Assembly: GCA_002293375.1 (NCBI GenBank) | Contig: DBDA01000044.1 | Span: forward strand, 1,924 to 45,184 | Direction of reading: 5' to 3' | Length of the DNA: 43,261 bases | From: Odoribacter sp. UBA944 | GTDB lineage: Bacteria; Bacteroidota; Bacteroidia; Bacteroidales; Marinifilaceae | Shown here: piece after piece, positions 31,187 through 39,778 of the stretch | How positions within the stretch are numbered: position 1 is the stretch's first letter | How the letters are laid out: every line of letters begins with the position of its first letter | Translations under genes and position numbers: made by a program | The notes under the pieces: generated by a model | What the model saw: only the letters and a program-made list of their open reading frames with translations | What the model was told of the DNA's origin: nothing | The model's database searches: none

Positions 31187-33643
31187 ATGAAAAAATGTCA
31201 ACATTGTAGCAGTCCGTTCGGCCGTTTGGGTATCTTCTTGTTGTGTATGCTCTTTTCCGGTCATGCCGGAATAACTGCCCCCTCCCCGGTAGGTTATCAT
31301 TTTGAGCAACCGGCGCGGATGTGGGAGGAGATGCTTCCTTTGGGGAACGGACGCATCGGGCTCATGCCCGACGGAGGAGTGGAGAAGGAACGGATCTTGT
31401 TGAACGAGATTACCATGTGGTCTGGCAGCCAACAGGATACCGATAATCCGGATGCCTTACACGCCTTGCCTCATATCCGGGAACTGCTGTTTGAGGGGCG
31501 GAACGACGAAGCGCAGCGGTTGATGTACCGGACGTTTGTCTGTAAAGGGGCCGGGAGTGCTCACGGGAACGGGGCCAACGCACCGTACGGGAGCTATCAA
31601 TTGGTCGGACATCTGTTGCTGGACTATCGGTATGATACGGATCCGGAAGAGGTATCCGCTTACCGCCGGGAACTCGATTTGGAAGAGGCTGTTGCCTCCG
31701 TGTCCTTTCAAAAAGGGAAGACGCGTTATCGGAGAGAGGTTTTTACCTCCTTTTCGGGTGATTTGGGTGTGATCCGGTTGACGGCCGACCGGAAGAGGGC
31801 GCTTAACTTTTCCGTGGGCCTGCACCGTCCGGAATATTGTACAATCTTTACGGAAGGGGATGATCTGGTGATGCAGGGACGGTTGCCGGACGGGGTTGAT
31901 ACGGCGGAAATGAAGGGGACACAGTACGGTGTACGTGTCCGGATCCTCCTTCCTCGGGGCGGAACATTGACGCCGAATGGCTTTGCGTTGTCGGTTGCAA
32001 ATGCTTCCGAAGCCATTCTCCTTGTCAGCATGGCGACGGACTATTTCGATCGGAAAGGGCCTGAAGGGGAAATTATGAAGTTGCTTGCTGCCGCTGAACA
32101 AAAAGAGTATGCAGCATTGCGTAGGGAACACATTTCGGATTACTGGGAGTTGTTCGGGCGCGTTACGTTAGATTTGGGCAGTTCGGAAAGAAGCCATTGG
32201 CCGATCGACCGGCGTTTAAGGGATTTCCAAGAGGACGACGGGGATCCGACGTTGGCGGCGTTGTACTTTCAGTTCGGTCGCTACCTGCTCATCTCTTCAA
32301 CCCGGCCGGGCGGACTGCCTCCTAATTTACAGGGGTTGTGGTGTAATACAATTCGTACACCGTGGAACGGGGATTATCACTTGAATATCAACTTGCAGAT
32401 GAACCTGTGGCCTGCAGAACCGACGAACCTTTCAGAGCTTCACCTCCCTTTGATCGAATGGACGAAACAACAGGTTCGCAGCGGTGAACGGACGGCGAAA
32501 GCGTTTTACGATGCGCGCGGGTGGGTGACCCACATTTTGGGGAATGTCTGGGAGTTCACCGCGCCGGGCGAACATCCGTCGTGGGGGGCGACCAATACCT
32601 CCGCAGCCTGGTTGTGCCAGCATCTTTACCAACACTATCTGTATACAAAAGATACGGCTTATCTCCGGGAAGTCTACACGGTATTGAGAGGCGCCGCCCT
32701 CTTCTTTGCCGATATGCTGGTGCGCGACCCGCGGAACGGCTATTTAGTGACGGCACCGACCACCTCTCCTGAAAATACATTCCGGATGGCGAACGGAAAG
32801 GTTGTGAGTATTACCGCCGGTTCAACCATGGATAACCAGATCATCCGCGAACTCTTTACCCATACGATCGAAGCGGCCGGGATCATCGGTACGGATAGTG
32901 CTTTTGTCGCGGAACTCAAAGAGAAACGGTCGGAATTAATGCCGACGACAATCGGCCGGGACGGCCGTATCCTGGAGTGGCTGGAGCCTTTTGAAGAGGC
33001 GGAACCGACGCACCGGCACGTATCCCACCTGTATGGGCTCTATCCGGGCGACGAGATCTCCGTGGAACGCACGCCCGAACTGGCGGAAGCCGCCCGTAAA
33101 AGCCTCGTGGTACGCGGTGATAAGAGCACAGGGTGGTCAATGGCCTGGAAGATCAATTTCTGGGCGCGCCTGCTGGATGGGAATCATGCTTACAAATTAT
33201 TGAAAGATCTGCTCCGTCCTTGTGTGCAGAAGGGAACGAACAAGGTTTCCGGAGGCGGTACCTATCCGAACCTTTTCTGTTCACATCCTCCGTTCCAGAT
33301 TGACGGGAACTTTGGAGGATGCGCGGGTATTGCAGAGATGCTGGTGCAAAGCCAGAGCGGGCAGATCGAATTGTTGCCGGCTTTGCCGGATGCCTGGCCG
33401 ACAGGAAGTTTTAGCGGATTGAAAATACGTGGAGGAGGAGAGGTGTCCGTCAAATGGGAGAACGGCCGGTTGAAGGAGGCGACTCTGAAAGCGACTACAC
33501 CCGGAGATTTTTGCATCAAACTTCCGGAAAATTCGGAAAACCTTCGGGTAGAACAGAACCGGAAAGTTGTTCCGATACCTGTTACGGACGGATTGCTCCG
33601 CCTCTCGATGCGAAAAGGCGAAGAGTTTTTATTGAAATTTTGA
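31187..33643 (+). CDS. Secreted GH95 family glycoside hydrolase (probable alpha-L-fucosidase)
   Basis: The 818-residue exported enzyme has a signal peptide (about 1-30). GH95 members remove alpha-1,2-linked L-fucose, or in some cases L-galactose, with inversion. Hallmarks are the N-terminal 'MWEEMLPLGNGRIGLMPDGG' and the (alpha/alpha)6 catalytic domain. Residues matching the known catalytic set are Glu597 (in 'LEWLE'), Asn400 and Asn402 (in 'HLNINLQMN') and Asp706 (in 'FQIDGNFGG'). 'HRHVSHLYGLYPG' is also conserved. Likely targets are fucosylated host glycans or plant xyloglucan side chains. DUF2264 follows after 23 nt as part of the same operon. No SusC/SusD pair is adjacent. Confidence 0.93.
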   Translation: MKKCQHCSSPFGRLGIFLLCMLFSGHAGITAPSPVGYHFEQPARMWEEMLPLGNGRIGLMPDGGVEKERILLNEITMWSGSQQDTDNPDALHALPHIRELLFEGRNDEAQRLMYRTFVCKGAGSAHGNGANAPYGSYQLVGHLLLDYRYDTDPEEVSAYRRELDLEEAVASVSFQKGKTRYRREVFTSFSGDLGVIRLTADRKRALNFSVGLHRPEYCTIFTEGDDLVMQGRLPDGVDTAEMKGTQYGVRVRILLPRGGTLTPNGFALSVANASEAILLVSMATDYFDRKGPEGEIMKLLAAAEQKEYAALRREHISDYWELFGRVTLDLGSSERSHWPIDRRLRDFQEDDGDPTLAALYFQFGRYLLISSTRPGGLPPNLQGLWCNTIRTPWNGDYHLNINLQMNLWPAEPTNLSELHLPLIEWTKQQVRSGERTAKAFYDARGWVTHILGNVWEFTAPGEHPSWGATNTSAAWLCQHLYQHYLYTKDTAYLREVYTVLRGAALFFADMLVRDPRNGYLVTAPTTSPENTFRMANGKVVSITAGSTMDNQIIRELFTHTIEAAGIIGTDSAFVAELKEKRSELMPTTIGRDGRILEWLEPFEEAEPTHRHVSHLYGLYPGDEISVERTPELAEAARKSLVVRGDKSTGWSMAWKINFWARLLDGNHAYKLLKDLLRPCVQKGTNKVSGGGTYPNLFCSHPPFQIDGNFGGCAGIAEMLVQSQSGQIELLPALPDAWPTGSFSGLKIRGGGEVSVKWENGRLKEATLKATTPGDFCIKLPENSENLRVEQNRKVVPIPVTDGLLRLSMRKGEEFLLKF

Positions 33644-33666
33644 TCGAAATAAATAGGAAAGTACGT

Positions 33667-34902
33667 ATGCTGAAAATTGTCGTTTGGGTGTTTTGTATCG
33701 CCTTGGGTACACCTCTGTTTGCACAAAGATCGAAGAGCAAAACAGAACCCGTTCCGGACAGGACCTATTGGGTGGATATACTGTACCGGCTTTCGAGTCC
33801 CATACTCAGTAACATGAGCAAAGGGGAACTGAAAAAAAACATGGTGCTGGAGCTGAGCCCGACCTGGGATAACCGAAACAAAGAAGTGGCCTATCTGGAG
33901 GCTTTCGGCCGGTTGATGGCAGGCGTAGCCCCTTGGTTGAATTTGCCGGATGACGATACGCCGGAAGGTATCAAAAGAAAACAGGTCCGGGAGTGGGCTT
34001 TGCAGAGTTACAGGAATGCCGTAGACCCGGAGAGTCCCGATTATCTGCTTTGGAAAGGAACAAACCAGATCCTGGTGGATGCTGCATATCTGGCCGAAAG
34101 TTTTATGCGGGCACCCGATGCCTTGTGGGCGCCGTTGGACCCGGTCACGAAAGCGAGATATGTAACGGTTTTTAAGGGCCTTCGCTCCATCCGGCCGGCG
34201 TACAACAACTGGTTGGTGTTCCGGGGAATGATCGAAGCGTTTTTGGCAAGTATCAACGAGGAGTACGATGCGTATGCGTTGGACGTGGCTGTCCGGAAGA
34301 TGAACGAATGGTATCTGGGGGATGGGTGGTACTCCGACGGGCCGGAGTATTCGTTGGATTACTACAACGGCTACGTGATACACCCCATGCTGGTGGAGAT
34401 CACGGAGGTGATGGAACAGAAAAAAATATCCGGTTCCTTGAGTTTCGATCTGGCGCTCCGGCGTATGCAGCGGTACAACCAATTGATCGAAAGGCTGATC
34501 TCTCCCGAAGCGACCTATCCGGCCGTCGGCCGTTCCGTCACCTACCGTATGGGAACGTTTCAAACACTGGCCCTCTCTGCCTGGAAATACGGCTTACCGG
34601 AAAAGATGACCAACGGGCAGGTGCGAAACGCCCTGACGGCTGTCATGAAAAGAATGTTTTCCGTGGAAGGGAATTTCGGTAAAGAGGGATTTTTGCAGTT
34701 GGGTTTTGTAGGACATCAGACCGGTTTGGCCGATTACTACACCAACAACGGCAGCTTGTACATGACCTCTTTGGTATTCATGCCGCTCGGACTGCCTGCC
34801 GAACACAATTTCTGGACAGCTCCCGCTGAGGAGTGGACATCGCAAAAGGCGTGGAGCGGAAAACCTTTTCCCAAAGATTACCACGAATCGATCAAAAAAT
34901 AA
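33667..34902 (+). CDS. DUF2264 domain-containing secreted protein
   Basis: The 411-residue product has a signal peptide (1-19, ending 'PLFAQ'). DUF2264 proteins have an (alpha/alpha)6-barrel fold. From memory they relate to glycan-active enzymes, including a glycoside hydrolase family acting on glucuronic-acid linkages, so a periplasmic carbohydrate-active role is likely. Visible landmarks: 'YLEAFGRLMAGVAPWL', 'NNWLVFRGMIEAFL', 'WYLGDGWYSDGPEYSLDYYNGYVIHPML' and 'GRSVTYRMGTFQTLAL'. The rich Asp, Tyr, Trp and His content in the third block fits a sugar-binding cleft. I chose the ATG at 33667. A longer frame opening at 33454 lies inside the GH95 gene and lacks a signal peptide. Its position after GH95 suggests joint action on one glycan. 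Confidence 0.85.
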   Translation: MLKIVVWVFCIALGTPLFAQRSKSKTEPVPDRTYWVDILYRLSSPILSNMSKGELKKNMVLELSPTWDNRNKEVAYLEAFGRLMAGVAPWLNLPDDDTPEGIKRKQVREWALQSYRNAVDPESPDYLLWKGTNQILVDAAYLAESFMRAPDALWAPLDPVTKARYVTVFKGLRSIRPAYNNWLVFRGMIEAFLASINEEYDAYALDVAVRKMNEWYLGDGWYSDGPEYSLDYYNGYVIHPMLVEITEVMEQKKISGSLSFDLALRRMQRYNQLIERLISPEATYPAVGRSVTYRMGTFQTLALSAWKYGLPEKMTNGQVRNALTAVMKRMFSVEGNFGKEGFLQLGFVGHQTGLADYYTNNGSLYMTSLVFMPLGLPAEHNFWTAPAEEWTSQKAWSGKPFPKDYHESIKK

Positions 34903-34906
34903 ATCG

Positions 34907-34914
34907 TACATTTG
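34907..34914 (+). promoter_or_regulatory. -7 element immediately before dapB
   Basis: TACATTTG is a perfect TAnnTTTG match ending only 5 nt before the dapB ATG, so an mRNA made from it would start at or next to the start codon. No good -33 element was seen, so it may be a chance match. Confidence 0.3.
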
Positions 34915-34919
34915 CAGGG

Positions 34920-35648
34920 ATGAAGATAGCTTTGTTGGGATACGGCCGAATGGGCCGGACAATCGAAAAGATCGCGGAACAGCGGGGACATACGGTGATC
35001 CTGCGGATCGACGTAGAGAACCGGAGCCGGGTTGCGGCCGGTGAGTTGCAGGAGGCGGAAGTGGCCATAGACTTCTCCGTTCCGGCCGTGGCTGTAAATA
35101 ACTACAATTGGTGTTTTGACAACGGGGTTCCGGTAGTGTCCGGTACGACGGGCTGGCTGGAGCATTGGGAGGAAGTAGTGGCTTGTTGCCGGGAAAAAGG
35201 AGGCGGATTTTTTTACGCCTCCAATTTTAGTTTAGGGGTCAACCTGTTTTTCCGGTTGAATCGGGAACTGGCCCGGATGATGCAGCGCTTCCCCGACTAC
35301 CGGGCAGAGATGGAGGAGATCCACCACATTCACAAATTGGATGCCCCCAGCGGCACCGCCATTACCTTGGCCGAAGGCATTCTGTCGGAACACAGCGGGT
35401 ACGATACTTGGCAACTGTCGGAAGCCGGCGGAAAAATCGAAGATAGGATCCTGCCGGTCAAGGCGGTCCGGGAGGGGGAGGTGCCGGGTACGCACATCGT
35501 CTCCTATCGTTCTCTGGTGGATGAGATCCGGATCTCCCACGAGGCATTTTCCCGGGAAGGATTTGCCTACGGAGCCCTCTTAGCGGCGGAATTTATGCAA
35601 GGAAAAACGGGCCTTTACGGTATGGAAGACCTCCTGGGGACCGCCTAA
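34920..35648 (+). CDS. dapB: 4-hydroxy-tetrahydrodipicolinate reductase
   Basis: The 242-residue enzyme makes tetrahydrodipicolinate with NAD(P)H on the way to lysine and diaminopimelate. The N-terminal Rossmann motif is 'ALLGYGRMGRTIE'; 'AIDFSVPAV', 'VSGTTGW' and 'SNFSLGVNLFF' follow. The substrate-binding loop 'EIHHIHKLDAPSGTAI' contains the catalytic His and Lys. The length fits the short Bacteroidota form. The ATG at 34920 gives the conserved start; an upstream in-frame ATG (34833) lies within the preceding gene. lepB follows after 22 nt. Confidence 0.95.
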   Translation: MKIALLGYGRMGRTIEKIAEQRGHTVILRIDVENRSRVAAGELQEAEVAIDFSVPAVAVNNYNWCFDNGVPVVSGTTGWLEHWEEVVACCREKGGGFFYASNFSLGVNLFFRLNRELARMMQRFPDYRAEMEEIHHIHKLDAPSGTAITLAEGILSEHSGYDTWQLSEAGGKIEDRILPVKAVREGEVPGTHIVSYRSLVDEIRISHEAFSREGFAYGALLAAEFMQGKTGLYGMEDLLGTA

Positions 35649-35670
35649 AAATAGTCAATAAGTATACAAT

Positions 35671-37065
35671 ATGATAAAAATCAGGGAATTGTTGCGGAAC
35701 AAGTGGTTCCGGTTCGGATGGGTGTTTTTGATCTACCTGTTGTGGATGATCTGGGTAGGCAGTTGGTGGTTGTTGCTCCTGGCACCGGTGATCTTTGATA
35801 TATACATCACGAAAAAGGTGCATTGGGCGTTCTGGAAAAAGCGGGGAGTAGAGAAGCAGAGCAAGGCGGTGGAGTGGATCGATGCCCTGATCTTTGCCGT
35901 GGTGGCGGCCACTTTGATCCGGATATTCCTGTTCGAGGCCTACACCATTCCGACCTCTTCCATGGAGAAAACAATGTTGGTAGGGGATTACCTGTTTGTC
36001 AGCAAGGTCGCTTACGGACCGAAACTGCCAAATACCCCGCTTGCGGTGCCCTTTACCCACCACACATTGCCGTTCACGCAAAGTACCAAAGCCTATTCGG
36101 AACTTATTCACTGGCCCTATAAACGGATCGGTGGATTATCGAAGATCAAGCGGAGCGACATTGTCGTATTCAACTTTCCCGCAGGAGACACCGTCATTAT
36201 GGGTAGCGAGAACCCGGACTACCTATCGCAACTCCGGGGACAGGCTCACATCTACCGGCAGAGCGAGGCGGGCAGAGGAAACATCATTTCCGAGGCGGAT
36301 GCCTTCAAAACGGTACGGGACTATATGCACCAACGGATGAAAATCATCACCCGTCCCGTCGACAAACGGGAAAACTACATCAAAAGATGCGTCGGTATGC
36401 CCGGCGATACGTTGGAGATCCGGCACGGCCAACTCTATGTGAACGGTCTGGTCTCCGACGATGCGGAGGGAGTACAGTACGACTACGATATCCAGACAAA
36501 CGGAACAAAGTTTAACGAAAAAAGATTGAAGGAGAACGTAGGCATCTCTTACGACGATATGCAGGTAGAAGCATACAGCGCCCGGTTTCCGTTGACAAAA
36601 GCCATGGTGGAAAAAATAAAAACATTTCCGAACGTAGTCTCCTGTCGCAAATTGGAGGAACAGGGGGAAAATCCCGCTATCTTCCCGTACAGCCCGGATT
36701 ATCCCTGGAATGTGGACAATTTCGGCCCGCTCTATGTGCCGAAAAAGGGGGATCAGGTCACATTGAACCTCACCAACCTGCCTTTGTACGAACGGATCAT
36801 CGGCACTTACGAAGCCAATCGATTGGAGGTGCGGGATTCTGTCATCTACATCAACGGCTTGCCCGCCGGCCACTATACCTTTCAAATGGATTACTACTGG
36901 ATGATGGGCGACAACCGGCACCGGTCCGCGGATTCTCGCTTCTGGGGCTTTGTCCCGGAGGACCACGTGGTTGGAAAAGCCAGTTTTATCTGGCTCTCAT
37001 TGGACAAAGACCGCTCCTTCCTGGGAAAGATCAGGTGGAACCGACTTTTCCGGTTTGTACATTGA
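35671..37065 (+). CDS. lepB: Signal peptidase I (large Bacteroidota type)
   Basis: The 464-residue membrane protease cleaves signal peptides of exported proteins. Two N-terminal membrane segments (about 17-45) and a third (about 70-90) precede the catalytic serine, Ser97 in 'PTSSMEKTM'. The catalytic lysine is Lys238 in 'NYIKRCVGMPGDTLEI'. Box E, 'GDNRHRSADSRFWG', lies near the C-terminus. The protein is much longer than the E. coli enzyme's catalytic core because of inserts between Ser97 and Lys238 and around residues 265-370; such long forms are normal in this phylum. It is probably in an operon with dapB and phoH. Confidence 0.95.
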   Translation: MIKIRELLRNKWFRFGWVFLIYLLWMIWVGSWWLLLLAPVIFDIYITKKVHWAFWKKRGVEKQSKAVEWIDALIFAVVAATLIRIFLFEAYTIPTSSMEKTMLVGDYLFVSKVAYGPKLPNTPLAVPFTHHTLPFTQSTKAYSELIHWPYKRIGGLSKIKRSDIVVFNFPAGDTVIMGSENPDYLSQLRGQAHIYRQSEAGRGNIISEADAFKTVRDYMHQRMKIITRPVDKRENYIKRCVGMPGDTLEIRHGQLYVNGLVSDDAEGVQYDYDIQTNGTKFNEKRLKENVGISYDDMQVEAYSARFPLTKAMVEKIKTFPNVVSCRKLEEQGENPAIFPYSPDYPWNVDNFGPLYVPKKGDQVTLNLTNLPLYERIIGTYEANRLEVRDSVIYINGLPAGHYTFQMDYYWMMGDNRHRSADSRFWGFVPEDHVVGKASFIWLSLDKDRSFLGKIRWNRLFRFVH

Positions 37066-37094
37066 CAGGGTTGTATGATTAGTTAGATACGATT

Positions 37095-38435
37095 ATGAAG
37101 GAAAAAAAGCGCAAAAAGACCTTTGTTTTGGATACCAATGTGATCTTGCACGATTACAAAGCGATTTATAACTTTCAGGACAACGACATTGTGATCCCGA
37201 TCGTGGTGCTGGAGGAGTTGGATAAGTTTAAAAAAGGGAACGATCTGATCAATTTTCACGCCCGGGAATTTGTCCGGGAATTGGATAAGATATCCAGCAG
37301 CGACTTTTTTGATCAGGGTGCCGAATTGGGAAAGAAACTGGGACGGTTGTTCATACAGGTAGGGGTACCCTTTCCGCCGAAAATGAAAAACTCATTTAGC
37401 GAGGACACTCCCGATCACCGCATTTTGGCAATTACCGATTTTTTGACAACAAAACGGGATGAAAATGAGAAAGTAATCTTGGTTACCAAAGACATGAACC
37501 TGCGGATGAAAGCCCGTTCCATGGGATTGTTGGCGGAAGATTACAAGAACGACCAGGTGGAAGATCTGGACTTTGCCATAAACCGCAGCGTACGGGAGAT
37601 CAACGACTTTGATGTGGCGATGATCAACCGGATCTACGAAACTGCCGAGGGAATCCCTGTGGAGGAAATTTTTCCCGGCAAAGAGATCAAAGGGAATAAC
37701 TACTTTATCCTGAAAAATGGAAATACTTCCGTCCTGGCTTGTTACGACCCGCTTCAGCGCACGGTACGGAAGGTGGATAAACCCAATATATTCGGCATCT
37801 ATCCGCGAAATGCGGAGCAGGCTTTTGCCGTGGATGCCCTGATGAATCCGGAGATACAACTGGTAGCGATCAGCGGGAAAGCGGGAACCGGTAAAACCCT
37901 GCTGGCGTTGGCCGCAGCCTTGCAACAAAGCAGGAAATACGAGTTCATCTACTTAGCCCGTCCGATTGTTGCGCTTTCCAACAAAGACCTGGGATACTTG
38001 CCGGGGGATATGAACGAGAAAATCGATCCCTATATGCAACCGTTATACGACAACCTGGGCTTTATCAGAAGGCGTTTCAATTTGCGCAGTCCCGAAAGCC
38101 GGATTATCGAAGATCTGCAAAAAGACCAGAAACTGCAAATATCAGCGTTGGCCTACATTCGCGGAAGGAATTTGTCCGATGCCTACTTTATTGTGGATGA
38201 AGCCCAGAACCTTACGCCGCACGAAGTAAAAACCATCATCACGCGGGCGGGGGAAGGGACAAAAATGGTTTTTACCGGAGATATCGAACAGATCGATTCA
38301 CCCTATTTGGATAAAAATTCGAACGGCTTGTCCCATTTGTTCGACACCATGCAGGGGCAAGACCTATTCGCCCATGTTCACTTGGAAAAAGGAGAGAGAA
38401 GTAAACTGGCGGACATTGCCAGCGATCTTTTGTAA
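37095..38435 (+). CDS. PhoH-family ATPase with N-terminal PIN domain
   Basis: The 446-residue protein fuses a PIN-type RNase domain (about 8-150) to a PhoH P-loop NTPase (about 245-440). PIN acidic residues are in 'FVLDTNVILHD' and 'PDHRILAITD'; the ATPase has Walker A 'ISGKAGTGKTLLAL' and Walker B 'YFIVDEAQNLTPHE', plus 'KMVFTGDIEQID'. Such PhoH2/YlaK-like proteins act as RNA helicase-nucleases, often in stress responses (family knowledge). It follows lepB by 29 nt and meets the GNAT gene tail to tail, with 8 nt between stops. Confidence 0.92.
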   Translation: MKEKKRKKTFVLDTNVILHDYKAIYNFQDNDIVIPIVVLEELDKFKKGNDLINFHAREFVRELDKISSSDFFDQGAELGKKLGRLFIQVGVPFPPKMKNSFSEDTPDHRILAITDFLTTKRDENEKVILVTKDMNLRMKARSMGLLAEDYKNDQVEDLDFAINRSVREINDFDVAMINRIYETAEGIPVEEIFPGKEIKGNNYFILKNGNTSVLACYDPLQRTVRKVDKPNIFGIYPRNAEQAFAVDALMNPEIQLVAISGKAGTGKTLLALAAALQQSRKYEFIYLARPIVALSNKDLGYLPGDMNEKIDPYMQPLYDNLGFIRRRFNLRSPESRIIEDLQKDQKLQISALAYIRGRNLSDAYFIVDEAQNLTPHEVKTIITRAGEGTKMVFTGDIEQIDSPYLDKNSNGLSHLFDTMQGQDLFAHVHLEKGERSKLADIASDLL

Positions 38436-38443
38436 GCGAACGG

Positions 38444-39397
38444 TTACCTTCTTCTCCACCCCAGCACCCGCGGGATATAGGTAGCGACATGCCGGGCTTT
38501 TTTGGTTTCGTATACATCGGCAATGTTGATCAGAATAGCGGTCTCTTCCACCCCTCCGAACCCCGGATTGACGGAGGTTCCGAACATCTTCATGGAGGGA
38601 GAGAGGCTCATATAAGCATTGACCAACGGAGGAATGTTTTCCCCCAGATCGCGTACATGCCGGGATAAGATACGGTAATCCTCTTCGTAGGAGTTTCCGG
38701 TAAAGATGGCTTGCAATTTGTTTTCGTCCAATTTGATCCGGACCGGATGGATCGGAGAGACCAACGCTTCCGTATCCCGGAAATACTTCCGCATAAAGAA
38801 AAGGATCAGATCGCGGGCCTGTATGTTGAAGCTTGTATACATGGTGACTTTTCCGAAAAAGTATCTTACTTCCGGATATTCTACCGTCAGCGCTCCCAAT
38901 CCGTCCCAAAGATTGTCCAAAGCATACAGGGATTTCCGCCCCATCCGGGTGGACTGGTACAACGGGTGCACAAACGAACGCCCCAGTTCGATCATCCAGG
39001 GCAGGTAACCGGTTTTAAAAGCATCCGAAAAGCGGAACAACTCTGTCGTTGCCAGGTTCGGTTCTCCGTCGTTGTTCAGCGACAGCTTGTCGCACAGGAT
39101 GTAGCGATATCCGCCGATAATCTCCTGCTCTTTCGGGTCCCACACGATCAACTGCTGATAGGGTGTTTTCTCCTCTGTATCGAACTCGTCAATGTCGATC
39201 TCCTTGCCGGTTCCGCCCCCGGCGCTGCGAAATGTCAACTCCCGCACACGCCCCACTTCCCGCATCAGGTTCGGTGCGTTTTGTGCGGTAAAACTGTATA
39301 TTTCGTTTCCGGCTTTGTTGGTTTTCCGGATAAATTTATCTTCCGTCAGTTCGGCCAGCAGTTTCTCTTTCTCAACGGGATAAATAACAGGTTGCAT
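38444..39397 (-). CDS. GNAT-fold N-acyltransferase, GlsB/OlsB-like
   Basis: The 317-residue protein resembles the N-acyltransferase GlsB of Bacteroides, which makes N-acyl-glycine for glycine and flavolipin-type lipids, and ornithine-lipid OlsB. Signs are 'FTAQNAPNLMREVGRVRELTFRSAGGGTG', 'DPKEQEIIGGYRYILCDK', 'WMIELGRSFVHPLYQ' and 'GRKSLYALDNLWDGLGAL', the acyl-donor pocket of the Acetyltransf_5 family. It may use acyl-ACP. In Bacteroides the partner O-acyltransferase glsA lies beside glsB; here no such gene is next to it, so the second step must be encoded elsewhere or is absent. I rank GlsB-like above other GNAT roles. Confidence 0.83.
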   Translation of the reverse strand: MQPVIYPVEKEKLLAELTEDKFIRKTNKAGNEIYSFTAQNAPNLMREVGRVRELTFRSAGGGTGKEIDIDEFDTEEKTPYQQLIVWDPKEQEIIGGYRYILCDKLSLNNDGEPNLATTELFRFSDAFKTGYLPWMIELGRSFVHPLYQSTRMGRKSLYALDNLWDGLGALTVEYPEVRYFFGKVTMYTSFNIQARDLILFFMRKYFRDTEALVSPIHPVRIKLDENKLQAIFTGNSYEEDYRILSRHVRDLGENIPPLVNAYMSLSPSMKMFGTSVNPGFGGVEETAILINIADVYETKKARHVATYIPRVLGWRRR

Positions 39398-39451
39398 CTG
39401 TTGTCAGGGGTTTGTTTCGGTTCTGTTTGTTTCTTCGTGAAAAAACAGGAA

Positions 39452-39459
39452 CAAATATA
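39452..39459 (-). promoter_or_regulatory. -7 element for the GlsB-like gene
   Basis: TATATTTG on the minus strand (perfect TAnnTTTG), 54 nt upstream of the ATG. The upstream -33 zone coincides with the palindrome at 39471-39486. Confidence 0.45.
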
Positions 39460-39470
39460 GTATATTTAAG

Positions 39471-39486
39471 CGGTTTTTAAAAACCG
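39471..39486. repeat. 16-nt perfect palindrome upstream of the GlsB-like gene
   Basis: CGGTTTTTAAAAACCG is its own reverse complement and lies at the expected -33 position of the leftward promoter, so it could be an operator. The following 39487-39577 holds further short inverted repeats (for example GCTAAG 39499-39504 with CTTAGC 39532-39537, and AGGTAT with ATACCT near 39538-39557) but no gene. Confidence 0.4.
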
Positions 39487-39577
39487 GCCGGAAATCGGGC
39501 TAAGGCAAACTCGGAAATCAACAGGCCTTCGCTTAGCAGGTATAGCCAACAATACCTCTCCGGGTAAATTATTTAGG

Positions 39578-39626
39578 ATAGTTGTGAATTGCTTTCAAAA
39601 TTGTATCTTTGACATATCTGATCCAG
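39578..39626 (+). repeat. Direct repeat, copy 1, containing a promoter for the GT14 gene
   Basis: This 49-nt segment recurs at 40975-41023 with 44 of 49 bases identical and the same orientation. Each copy holds a full promoter: here TTG (39582-39584), 19 nt, TATCTTTG (39604-39611). Copy 1 sits about 168 nt before the glycosyltransferase start. A second -7-like TACTTTTG lies at 39642-39649. Confidence 0.75.
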
Positions 39627-39691
39627 CTCGTCGTAATTTTATACTTTTGCACGATACGGAACAGATAAAACCCAATCCTGATTTTTTATGA

Positions 39692-39741
39692 AACCCGCAT
39701 GAGCTGATATTCGCCGGAGAGAATGAAAATACCTGCGGGTT
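39692..39741 (+). promoter_or_regulatory. Leader hairpin before the GT14 gene
   Basis: AACCCGCA (39692-39699) pairs with TGCGGGTT (39734-39741), an 8-bp GC-rich stem closing a 34-nt loop in an otherwise AT-rich leader. It may control read-through or translation of the glycosyltransferase; no match to a known riboswitch is visible. Confidence 0.35.
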
Positions 39742-39778
39742 CCATACGACCTTGATGTTAAAAATAAAATATTTACGT

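Noticed and set aside
33262..34563. 433-codon minus-strand frame opposite GH95 and DUF2264
   Set aside because: It is antisense across two real genes and their spacer, rich in His, Pro and Arg, without a domain or a promoter.
39582..39600. Rex-operator-like TTGTGAA...TTCAAAA in the promoter repeats
   Set aside because: The half-sites are spaced by five rather than four bases and the second half is imperfect; the sequence is explained by the -33 element and spacer. Rex binding would need direct testing.
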